5,870 nt of DNA from positions 1-5,870 of the forward strand of contig JAFAMS010000295.1 of assembly GCA_019233165.1 (NCBI GenBank). The letters are read 5' to 3'. This DNA is from Vulcanimicrobiota bacterium (lineage in GTDB: Bacteria; Vulcanimicrobiota; Vulcanimicrobiia; Vulcanimicrobiales; Vulcanimicrobiaceae). Both the position numbers and the translations under genes were made by a program. Of this stretch, positions 1 through 5,185 are shown one piece after another. Under the pieces are notes generated by a model. That model was given only the letters and a program-made list of their open reading frames with translations. It was not told the origin of the DNA and made no database searches. Position 1 is the stretch's first letter, and every line of letters starts with the position of its first letter.

Positions 1-305
1 TCGTCGCGCAGCCGGACGTTGAACGGCGGCTGGTGCCGCTTGATGAGGTTCGCTTCGAGAATCAGCGCCTCGATCTCGTTCGTGGTGACGACCGTCCGGA
101 CGTCGACGATCCGCTCGACGAGCGCCTGCGTTCGGGCCGGGTGCGCGGCGCTGTCCTGAAAATAGGACCGGACGCGATTGCGCAGCGAAACCGCTTTGCC
201 GATGTAGAGAACGCGCCCGTTCTCACCCAGCATCATATAGACGCCCGGTGCATCCGGCGTCTGGGCAAGCGTTTGCTCGAGCTGCGTGAGTGCGGTTTGG
301 CTCAT
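1..305 (-). CDS. uvrC: UvrC, excinuclease ABC subunit C, N-terminal part (cut by the left edge)
   Basis: UvrC is the nuclease of UvrABC nucleotide excision repair and makes both incisions around a DNA lesion. Only the first 101 codons are present, with the rest beyond position 1. The translation shows the GIY-YIG fold of the N-terminal (3'-side) nuclease: PGVYMM at about residues 20-25, LYIGKA at 33-38, an Arg-rich LRNRVRSYF helix at 41-49, and NEIEALILEANLIKRH at 76-91, where E79 is the likely metal-binding glutamate. The following PPFNVRLRD matches the UvrC signature after this domain. The short Ser/Gln/Thr-rich leader before PDAPGVY is normal for UvrC. The start is the ATG at 303-305, 7 bp after the DedA gene stop, with AGG about 6 nt upstream, so it is probably the distal gene of the clpN-like/dedA/uvrC unit. 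It could be another GIY-YIG protein only if the missing part diverges, which is unlikely given the motif match. Confidence 0.93.
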   Translation of the reverse strand, partial: MSQTALTQLEQTLAQTPDAPGVYMMLGENGRVLYIGKAVSLRNRVRSYFQDSAAHPARTQALVERIVDVRTVVTTNEIEALILEANLIKRHQPPFNVRLRD

Positions 306-312
306 CCCGAGC

Positions 313-918
313 CTATAGACTCGCCTCGGCCCCCCGCCGGCGGCGCAGCCAGAGAAACGCGACCACCGCTGCGACCAACGCCACCGCAAGGGCTATCGAG
401 AAGCGCCGGAGCAGCGGCGCCAAGACGTCCAGATTGTGACCGAGCGCGTACCCTGCGTATGCGAGCCCGAAGCAAAAGATCGCCGAGCCGAACGCGTGAA
501 ACGTGAGGAAGTAGCGTTTCTGCATCCGCGAGATCCCGGGCGGGAGCGATGCGATCCCGCGAATCACCGGGATGAAGCGGCAAATGAAGACCGTTTTCTT
601 CCCGTAACGCTCGTAGTACGAGTGGACGCGGGCGAGCTCGTGCTCGGCTCGCTTGCCGAAACGGTGCACGACGGGCGGCCCGGCGTAATAGCCTATCGCG
701 TACAGCAAAGCGCCGCCTACGATCTCGCCGAGCGTTGCGACCGCGCCGACGGCGACCCAGCTCGAAAGATGGCCGGCCCCCGCGGCCGCACCGGCAGCGG
801 GGACGACGAGCTCGGTCCCGACCGGGACGGCGACGTTGCCGAGCGCCATGACGATGAAGAGACCCAGCAGCCCGTAGTGATGGATGAAATCGAGGACGAG
901 GGCGTGCAGCTGCTCCAC
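313..918 (-). CDS. DedA-family (SNARE-associated/VTT domain) inner-membrane protein
   Basis: A 201-residue polytopic membrane protein of the DedA family. Members are linked to membrane lipid scrambling or undecaprenyl-phosphate recycling, proton-motive-force maintenance and envelope stress resistance. The substrate of this one cannot be read from sequence. Hydrophobic segments lie at about 15-33, 37-49 (re-entrant-like), 54-79, 136-160 and 173-191, ending in a basic RRRR tail. Family hallmarks are present: PVGTE (E36), an acidic residue in the next hydrophobic stretch (E65, in LGEIVGG), and the F-x-x-R-x-x-P-x-x-R signature at 111-120 (R114, P117, R120), followed by SLPPG. These correspond to the acidic and arginine residues found essential in E. 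coli YqjA/YghB. Length is normal for the family. The start is GTG at 916-918, 4 bp after the Clp_N-like gene stop; no strong Shine-Dalgarno is visible, so coupling to the upstream gene is likely. An internal ATG at M24 would remove the first hydrophobic segment and is less plausible. Confidence 0.9.
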   Translation of the reverse strand: MEQLHALVLDFIHHYGLLGLFIVMALGNVAVPVGTELVVPAAGAAAGAGHLSSWVAVGAVATLGEIVGGALLYAIGYYAGPPVVHRFGKRAEHELARVHSYYERYGKKTVFICRFIPVIRGIASLPPGISRMQKRYFLTFHAFGSAIFCFGLAYAGYALGHNLDVLAPLLRRFSIALAVALVAAVVAFLWLRRRRGAEASL

Positions 919-922
919 TCTG

Positions 923-1330
923 CTAGCCGGCTACTTCGGGCGGCCGCGCGCTGTTACAGAAGCCCGCCAATATCTCGGCCGCAAGCCCGCCTCGCTCGGC
1001 GCGGATCGCGCGATAGAGATCGAGCGGCTCGACCTCGCGGTCGCCGGCGCTCGCTTCCGCGGCTCGCACGATGTTGCGAACGCGCGGCGTGATCAAAATC
1101 CCCTCCCACACTCGATCTTCTCCCATGCCGAGCGCGCGCTTGAGCTCGCCGTAGACGTCGTCGACCGGAATCTTGTCCGCTCGCAACGCTTCTTCGACTT
1201 TGCCGTCGTGCTCTTCGATGAGCGCGAAGAGCATGTGCTCGGCGCCCAAGTAGTAGTGGTTGTGGTTACGGCATTCTTGCTCGGCGGCGCGCAAGACGCG
1301 AAGTGCGGCGGGGCTGAAACGCGCGAACAC
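923..1330 (-). CDS. Stand-alone Clp N-terminal domain protein (ClpC/ClpA N-domain without ATPase)
   Basis: A 135-residue protein made almost only of the double Clp_N repeat that in ClpC/ClpA/ClpB precedes the AAA+ modules and docks substrates or adaptors. It opens MFARFSPAALRVLRAAEQE, the typical MFxRF start of ClpC, then NHNHYYLGAEHMLFALI (about 22-38), matching the ClpC NHxYIGTEHLLLGLL motif. A more diverged second repeat begins near residue 78 (ILITPRVRNIVRAAEASA) and runs to about 121. There are no Walker motifs or AAA+ sequence, and the stop follows within 15 residues, so this is a complete small protein rather than a truncation by the window edge. The start is GTG (1328-1330), supported by the conserved MFxRF; only a weak GGGA is seen upstream. 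It lies 27 bp after tRNA-Pro and 4 bp before the DedA gene. By inference it may act as an adaptor or decoy for a Clp ATPase encoded elsewhere; this is not shown by the sequence. Confidence 0.85.
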   Translation of the reverse strand: MFARFSPAALRVLRAAEQECRNHNHYYLGAEHMLFALIEEHDGKVEEALRADKIPVDDVYGELKRALGMGEDRVWEGILITPRVRNIVRAAEASAGDREVEPLDLYRAIRAERGGLAAEILAGFCNSARPPEVAG

Positions 1331-1357
1331 TAACGATCCCGAAAGAGGGGGTGAAAA

Positions 1358-1434
1358 TGGTCGGGGCGGCAGGATTTGAACCTGTGACCTCTGCGTCCCG
1401 AACGCAGCGCTCTACCAAGCTGAGCTACGCCCCG
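1358..1434 (-). tRNA. tRNA-Pro, anticodon CGG, with encoded CCA
   Basis: The minus strand folds into a full cloverleaf of 77 nt. The acceptor stem is a perfect 7 bp (CGGGGCG with CGCCCCG), followed by discriminator A73 and an encoded CCA (complement of 1358-1360). The D-arm contains AGCTCAG-TTGGTAGAGC. The anticodon stem CTGCG/CGCAG encloses TTCGGGA, giving anticodon CGG (1398-1400), which reads CCG proline codons. The T-loop is TTCAAAT. C1-G72, A73 and G37 agree with proline identity elements known from E. coli. One oddity is an A·C mismatch at the outer pair of the T-stem (positions 49-65). The next gene downstream starts only 27 bp past the CCA and no terminator hairpin lies between, so the tRNA may lead a polycistronic transcript that is processed. 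Confidence 0.97.
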
Positions 1435-1471
1435 ACGCGGGCGCAAAGTCCGAACGGTTCTGACCACGACG

Positions 1472-1487
1472 CCGGGGTCCTCCCCGG
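1472..1487. repeat. Short perfect inverted repeat between tRNA-Pro and trkA
   Basis: CCGGGG and CCCCGG form 6-bp arms around TCCT in the 121-136 bp gap between the divergent tRNA-Pro and first trkA genes. It has no adjacent T-tract on the plus strand (the nearest, CCTTTT, is about 13 bp on), so it is not a standard terminator. It could be an operator or a hairpin in the tRNA leader. In DNA this GC-rich, short palindromes also arise by chance. I found no convincing -35/-10 pair for the tRNA in the rest of this gap. Confidence 0.3.
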
Positions 1488-1527
1488 GTCCCCATACATC
1501 CTTTTAACGCACCGCCGACGTTGCGCC

Positions 1528-1556
1528 TTGCGGAGAAGGCCGCCAGGGTGTATAAA
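1528..1556 (+). promoter_or_regulatory. Candidate sigma70-type promoter for the trkA pair
   Basis: TTGCGG (1528-1533) is followed after exactly 17 bp by TATAAA (1551-1556), with TG immediately before it. The -10 element matches five of six consensus bases, while the -35 matches only TTG. It is the most AT-rich patch in the divergent region. Transcription would begin near 1562-1565, giving an mRNA with a very short leader (about 6-9 nt) before the ATG at 1571. The last base of the -10 is the first base of the alternative ATG at 1556, so if this promoter is used, that upstream start cannot be translated from this transcript. Confidence 0.4.
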
Positions 1557-1570
1557 TGGCCTGGCCTCAA

Positions 1571-2251
1571 ATGAAGTACATCATCGTCGGGTGTGGTCGC
1601 GTCGGCTCGACGTTAGCGAAGCTCCTGGTTGCCGAAGGCCACAACGTGACCGTGGTCGACGAAAATCCCGCCGCTTTCAAGCGGTTGGGGAATCGCTTTA
1701 CCGGCCAGGTCGAGCTCGGGACCGGAATCGACGCCGAGGTTATCCGCCGCGCCGGAGGCGACAGCGCCGACGGGTTCGCCTCGACGACCAACGGCGACAA
1801 CCGCAACGTGATGGCGGCGCTGATCGCCCATCGGCTCTTCAAGATCAAGAAGGTCGTCGCCCGAATCTACGATCCGCCCCGAGGACAGATGTACCGGGAG
1901 CTCGGGATCGAGACGGTCTGCCCGACGACCGTCGGCGCGCAGATCATCCGCGACATGCTGATGAGCGCGCCGTTCACCTCCGTCCCCTCGTTCGACTTCG
2001 GGAAGATCAGCTCGCTCTTCTGCACGGTCGACGCGAAGGTCGCCGGGCGGCGCGTCGCCGAGATCGAGCGGGACGGCGCGATCCGGATCGCCGCGATCCG
2101 CACGAGCGGTACCGTCCGCGTCGCCTCCCCGAGCGACGTCCTTGCCGCCGGCGACGAGCTCAACGCCATCGTCGCACCGGCGGCGCTTTCCGAGTTCGCG
2201 AAGCTCTTCGGCGATTCGGCCGCGCCCCTCACGGAAAAGATAGGCGCGTAG
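1571..2251 (+). CDS. trkA: TrkA-family K+ uptake regulator (RCK_N + RCK_C), first of a tandem pair
   Basis: A cytoplasmic RCK protein of 226 residues, the usual size of a single-unit TrkA/KtrA-type regulator that binds NAD(H) or ATP and gates a Trk/Ktr K+ transporter. Residues 1-130 are a Rossmann fold: MKYIIVGCGRVGS carries GxGxxG (G7, G9, G12) after strand 1, and VVDEN places D30/E31 at the end of strand 2, where a ribose-binding acidic residue is expected. NGDNRNVMAAL and ARIYDPPRGQMYRELGIETV are typical TrkA-N positions. A TrkA-C domain follows at about 140-215 (SLFCTVD to AGDELNAIV). There is no membrane segment. The start is uncertain. ATG 1571 fits the family N-terminus and the TATAAA element just upstream; ATG 1556 would add MAWPQ and has AGGGTG at 1545-1550 with 5-nt spacing. 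The next trkA begins directly after this stop, so a two-subunit complex is likely. The transporter membrane subunit is not in view. Confidence 0.93.
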   Translation: MKYIIVGCGRVGSTLAKLLVAEGHNVTVVDENPAAFKRLGNRFTGQVELGTGIDAEVIRRAGGDSADGFASTTNGDNRNVMAALIAHRLFKIKKVVARIYDPPRGQMYRELGIETVCPTTVGAQIIRDMLMSAPFTSVPSFDFGKISSLFCTVDAKVAGRRVAEIERDGAIRIAAIRTSGTVRVASPSDVLAAGDELNAIVAPAALSEFAKLFGDSAAPLTEKIGA

Positions 2252-2941
2252 ATGTTCATCCTGATCGTCGGTGGCGGCAAAGTCGGCACCTACCTCGGCC
2301 GCGATCTCCTCAAGGAGAACCACGAGGTCGTCATCATCGAAAAGGACGCCCGCAAAGCGCAGTTCATGACCAACCTGCTCGAGCAGGACATCGCGATCGT
2401 CGGCGACGGCTGCGATCCGATGGTGATGATGCAGGCGGGGGTCTCCCGGGCCGACGTCGTCGTCGCGGATACGGGCGACGACGAGGACAATTTGGTCGTC
2501 TGCCTGATCGCGCGCAAGAACTCGAAAGCCCGCTGTATCGCGCGCGTGAACAACCCGCGCAACAAAGAGATCTTCGACTCGATCGGGACCGACGAAAACC
2601 CGATCAAAGTGATCTCCTCGACCGAGCTGATCCTCAACATCATCGAAGATGAGGTCAACATCAGCGAATGCCGCCCGATCGTCGCACTGCGCAACGGCGA
2701 CGTCGAGCTCGTGAAAATCGCCGTCGACGCGGATTCGCCCTCGGTCGGCAAAAAGATCGCCGACGTCGGATTCCCGCGCAGCTCGATCGTCGTCGCGATC
2801 GAGAGCAAAGACGGCGAGGTGACGATACCGACCGGGGACACGCGGATCGCCGCCGCCGATGAGGTCGTCCTGATGATCAAACGCTCGGCGCGCGCGCAAG
2901 TGCGCGACGCGCTCCTCGGCGCGAGCGCCGCGACCGCCTAG
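2252..2941 (+). CDS. trkA: TrkA-family K+ uptake regulator (RCK_N + RCK_C), second of a tandem pair
   Basis: A 229-residue RCK protein, homologous in layout to the gene before it but clearly diverged. The Rossmann domain begins at once: MFILIVGGGKVG with GxGxxG at G7, G9 and G12, then VVIIEKD with acidic E30 at the end of strand 2. The stretch ADTGDDEDNLVVCLIAR (72-88) is the conserved TrkA-N block before strand 5, and CIARVNNPRNKEIF follows. TrkA-C covers about 145-215 (VELVKIAVD to ADEVVLMIK). Its ATG follows the previous TAG with no base between, and AGG about 7 nt upstream may serve as ribosome binding site. The pair resembles the tandem TrkA proteins (CeoB/CeoC) of high-GC Gram-positives, where both are thought to form the regulatory ring of a Trk system. 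Its stop codon shares CTAG with the stop of the convergent response regulator, a 4-bp overlap. Confidence 0.94.
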   Translation: MFILIVGGGKVGTYLGRDLLKENHEVVIIEKDARKAQFMTNLLEQDIAIVGDGCDPMVMMQAGVSRADVVVADTGDDEDNLVVCLIARKNSKARCIARVNNPRNKEIFDSIGTDENPIKVISSTELILNIIEDEVNISECRPIVALRNGDVELVKIAVDADSPSVGKKIADVGFPRSSIVVAIESKDGEVTIPTGDTRIAAADEVVLMIKRSARAQVRDALLGASAATA

Positions 2942-2965
2942 ATCAGACCACGGCGCAGCGCCGTG
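2917..2965. repeat. Two matching palindromes symmetric about the shared CTAG stop; possible bidirectional terminator
   Basis: CGGCGC-GA-GCGCCG (2917-2930) and CACGGCGC-A-GCGCCGTG (2949-2965) share the arms CGGCGC/GCGCCG. Each lies 7 bp from CTAG (2938-2941), which contains the TAG of trkA on one strand and of the response regulator on the other. A transcript from either side would form a hairpin just before and just after its stop codon. No U-tract follows, so this is not a textbook intrinsic terminator. It could act as a U-less terminator, an RNA 3'-end stabiliser or a protein site. Chance is a real alternative in DNA this GC-rich; the 17-nt dyad is the stronger of the two. Confidence 0.4.
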
Positions 2966-3573
2966 ACCGCCGCCTGCGTGCGGTCGGTCGCGCTGAGCTT
3001 CTCGAGGATGTCGCGGATGTGTCCTTTGACGGTGCCGAGGCCGAGGTAGAGCCGCTCGGCGATCTCGGCGTTCCCGATCCCGTCGGCGACGAGCCGCAAG
3101 ATCTCGAGCTCGCGCAGCGTCAGCGGATTGTCGCGCGCGGGCGGCGTCGCCGCCGGGGCGCCGAAGTGCCGCAGCACCACGTGCGCGATCTGCGGATCGA
3201 AATATGCGCCTCCCTCCGCAACGACGCGCACTGCAGTGAGCAAGTTCGATGGATCGGATGCCTTGACGACGTACGCGTCGGCTCCGGCGGCGAGCGCGGC
3301 CAAGATCTCGCGGTCGATATCGTGCATCGTGAGGATCACGATACGGAGCTCTTTTAGCTGGGTGCGCAAGCGGCGCGTCAGCTCGATCCCGTCGATCCCC
3401 GGCAAACCGATGTCGATCACCGCAACGTCGGGGCGCGTGCGCAAAATCTCGTCGAACCCACCGGTACCGTCGGAGGCCTCGGCGACGACCTCGAATTCGC
3501 CGGTCGCGGCGAGCGCAGTTTTGACGCCGGCGCGGGTCAGCGCGTGGTCTTCGACGAGCGCGACCGTCGTCAT
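2938..3573 (-). CDS. NarL/LuxR-type response regulator (REC + HTH)
   Basis: A 211-residue two-component transcription factor. The receiver domain spans about 1-120: acidic pocket E8/D9 in VALVEDH, phospho-acceptor D54 in AVIDIGLPGIDG, T82 in VILTMHD, Y101 and K104 in AYVVKAS. After a linker with PATPPARDN, the LuxR-type helix-turn-helix runs from about 150: LTLRELEILRLVADG, NAEIAERLYLGLGTVKGHIRDILEKL, with TVK at 181-183 in the recognition helix. Length is normal for the NarL/FixJ group. The start is the ATG at 3571-3573, which overlaps the histidine kinase stop as ATGA, so the two are translationally coupled and very probably cognate partners. Its own stop overlaps the convergent trkA stop. 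Targets are unknown; from position, K+ transport genes or the neighbouring KdpD-like gene are plausible, but this is inference. KdpE, the classical partner of KdpD, belongs to the OmpR group, so this regulator is not a KdpE orthologue. Confidence 0.94.
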   Translation of the reverse strand: MTTVALVEDHALTRAGVKTALAATGEFEVVAEASDGTGGFDEILRTRPDVAVIDIGLPGIDGIELTRRLRTQLKELRIVILTMHDIDREILAALAAGADAYVVKASDPSNLLTAVRVVAEGGAYFDPQIAHVVLRHFGAPAATPPARDNPLTLRELEILRLVADGIGNAEIAERLYLGLGTVKGHIRDILEKLSATDRTQAAVTALRRGLI

Positions 3574-5132
3574 CGCGGCTGCGCGACCGCGGCGGGCGCG
3601 GCAGCCGCCGGAAGCTCGAGCGTAAAAATGCTGCCCTCCGGATCGTTCGGCTCGTAACGGACCGCCCCGCCGTGCGCTTCGGCGATCCTACGGACGATGT
3701 AGAGGCCGAGGCCCGTTCCGACGCCGTGCTTTCCTTCGGCCGCAAAACGCATGAACAACATCTCGCGCAGCTCGGGCGGGACGCCGAACCCTCGATCTTC
3801 GACGGCAACGCGCACGCGCTCGCCGGGCGCGGAGACCCTGATGCGTACCGTTCCGCCTTCGCGCGACCAGGTCACGGCATTCGCGAACAGATTCACCAGC
3901 GCCCGCCGCAGCTCGCCGGCATCGCCGACGGTCCATGCCTCCGTCTCGGCGTCGATTTCAACGGAAAGACCCTTGCTCTTTGCGAGCGACTCGAGCTGCG
4001 TTGCGACGTCGCGCGTCAAACGAGCGACGTCGAGCTGCCGGTGCGCGATCGTCCGCTCGCCGGATTCGTACTGCGCGACCAGCAGCAGCGTCTCCGCCAG
4101 ACGCTGCAACTCGTCGTTCGCCGCGAGGCTGCGGTCGAGGATCTCCAGGTACGACGGCGGCATCGGCCCGTACGCGCCGTCGCGCGCTTGGCGCAGCGTG
4201 AGTCCGGCCGCGGCGAGAGGCGTGCGGAGGTCGTGCGAGAGCGCGTACACGATATCGCGGATCACCTCGCTGCGGTGCGCGACTTCTTGATTCTTGTCGG
4301 CGAGCTCGGCGAAGATTCTTGCCTGCGCGAGCGCGATCGCGGCGGTCTCGGCGAACGCGCGGAGCATCCGCAGATCGTCGTGCATCGCCGGACGGTCGAG
4401 CGCGAGCAGCAGGACGCCGATGCGCGTTCCGCCGTCGACGAGCGGTGCGACGAGCGCGCCCTCGCATCCGAGTGCGCTGGTGACCAACCGTCCCATCGCA
4501 TCGTCTTTGGAGACGGTCGCAGCCTCTTGCGTCTCGAGCGCACGAATGAGCACCGATTGCACTTCCGCCGAAGGGCGCTCCGCCGATTCGACGACCTCCG
4601 GGCTCTCGCGCCCCGCGTCGAACCGCATCGACCAGCCCGCGACGCCGGCTGCAAGGAAGAGCGTCGCTTTCGTCGCATCGACGAGCGCGCGCGACTCGCG
4701 GACGATTCCGCGCTCGACCAGCTCCTCGCTCAGGGAGCTTCGAATCCGCTGCGAGGCTTCCCGAAGCGCGCGCTCGCGCAAGCCCTCTTCGGCGAGCGCC
4801 GTCGCAGCGCCGGTGCGCTCGGCTCCGCGATGCACCGCGAGGCCGAGCATTCCGACGAGAACGATCGAGAGCCCGGTGAGGACGCGGTCCCAAATTGCGA
4901 GCGAGCTCCAGCTCCCGGCCTGCACGCCGTTTACGTAACCGGCCACGACGTTCGCGATCAGCGCCGCAACGATCAGCGCTCCGGTGAGCCGCCGGTTCCC
5001 GGCGTACGTACTAAGGACGATCGGGATGCCGAAAAGGATCGCGGCGACGAAAAGCTGTGGCGTTAACAAGTCGATCGTAAACGCGATCGCCAGCAGCGCG
5101 AAACACGTCGTCGCGAGGGCTCGAGGGTTCAC
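3570..5132 (-). CDS. Membrane sensor histidine kinase: 4 TM, GAF, HisKA, HATPase
   Basis: A sensor kinase of 520 residues from the GTG chosen here. Four hydrophobic segments lie at about 5-23, 27-45, 49-67 and 84-101, with a DLLTP turn between the first two, as in many four-TM kinases. A charged helix (103-145) leads to a GAF-like domain (about 145-272, GALVAPLVDGGTRIGVLLLAL). The kinase core has an H-box YALSHDLRTPL (H300 phospho-acceptor), N-box LVNLFANA (N414, N418), G1 DRGFG (446-450), F-box FMRF and G2 GTGLGLYIV (472-480). The tail is Ala/Pro-rich. All catalytic residues are present. A longer reading frame reaches GTG 5199-5201 but would overlap the divergent KdpD-like gene by 16 bp and add a Pro/Arg/Ala-rich leader; the GTG at 5130-5132 has AAAAAGG 6 nt upstream. 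The 4 TM-GAF-HisKA-HATPase order matches the C-terminal half of KdpD, although the TM sequence looks generic. Its signal is unknown. Confidence 0.93.
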   Translation of the reverse strand: MNPRALATTCFALLAIAFTIDLLTPQLFVAAILFGIPIVLSTYAGNRRLTGALIVAALIANVVAGYVNGVQAGSWSSLAIWDRVLTGLSIVLVGMLGLAVHRGAERTGAATALAEEGLRERALREASQRIRSSLSEELVERGIVRESRALVDATKATLFLAAGVAGWSMRFDAGRESPEVVESAERPSAEVQSVLIRALETQEAATVSKDDAMGRLVTSALGCEGALVAPLVDGGTRIGVLLLALDRPAMHDDLRMLRAFAETAAIALAQARIFAELADKNQEVAHRSEVIRDIVYALSHDLRTPLAAAGLTLRQARDGAYGPMPPSYLEILDRSLAANDELQRLAETLLLVAQYESGERTIAHRQLDVARLTRDVATQLESLAKSKGLSVEIDAETEAWTVGDAGELRRALVNLFANAVTWSREGGTVRIRVSAPGERVRVAVEDRGFGVPPELREMLFMRFAAEGKHGVGTGLGLYIVRRIAEAHGGAVRYEPNDPEGSIFTLELPAAAAPAAVAQPR

Positions 5133-5138
5133 CACGTG

Positions 5139-5145
5139 CCTTTTT
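5139..5145 (-). promoter_or_regulatory. Ribosome binding site supporting the short histidine kinase start
   Basis: On the minus strand AAAAAGG ends 6 nt before the GTG at 5130-5132, an acceptable Shine-Dalgarno spacing. A second GTG immediately upstream (5133-5135) would leave only 3 nt, which is too short. This is the main reason for preferring 5132 over the farther GTG at 5201. Confidence 0.5.
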
Positions 5146-5151
5146 GCGGCG

Positions 5152-5171
5152 GAGGGGCGAGGAGCCCCCTC
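5152..5171. repeat. Inverted repeat in the 53-bp divergent gap between the kinase and the KdpD-like gene
   Basis: GAGGGG (5152-5157) and CCCCTC (5166-5171) form 6-bp arms around an 8-nt loop. With one bulged base the stem extends inward (C5158 with G5164). It occupies the centre of the very short gap between divergent genes and lies just upstream of the kinase ribosome binding site. It is therefore a candidate operator for both genes or a leader hairpin of the kinase mRNA. No clear -35/-10 elements could be assigned for either gene in this gap, so at least one promoter would have to lie partly inside the opposite gene. Confidence 0.35.
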
Positions 5172-5185
5172 GAAGCGTTGGCGCG

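Noticed and set aside
436..1092. 218-codon plus-strand frame opposite the DedA and Clp_N genes
   Set aside because: It lies antisense across two genes with clear family signatures, and its product has no recognisable feature.
1331..1357. Terminator between tRNA-Pro and the Clp_N-like gene
   Set aside because: A TTTT follows the CCA on the minus strand, but there is no stable hairpin of its own apart from a 3-bp CCC/GGG pairing.
1358..1434. tRNA-Pro as an integration (att) site
   Set aside because: No integrase, no obvious repeat of the tRNA 3' end elsewhere in the window, and ordinary chromosomal genes on both sides.
1351..2652. 433-codon plus-strand frame crossing the tRNA and both trkA genes
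   Set aside because: It reads antisense through the tRNA and then out of frame through two well-supported trkA genes. The product is Arg-rich and featureless.
2893..2906. CGCGC-AAGT-GCGCG hairpin near the end of the second trkA
   Set aside because: Only 5 bp of alternating CG inside coding sequence, with no symmetry partner. It is probably chance in GC-rich DNA.
1613..3808. 731-codon open frame on the minus strand
   Set aside because: It runs antisense through both trkA genes and out of frame through the response regulator. Its translation is low-complexity Arg/Asp/Ala-rich and shows no domain. Long shadow frames are expected at this GC content.
3672..5066. 464-codon plus-strand frame opposite the histidine kinase
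   Set aside because: It is antisense to a kinase with all catalytic boxes intact. The translation is charged low-complexity sequence without recognisable motifs.
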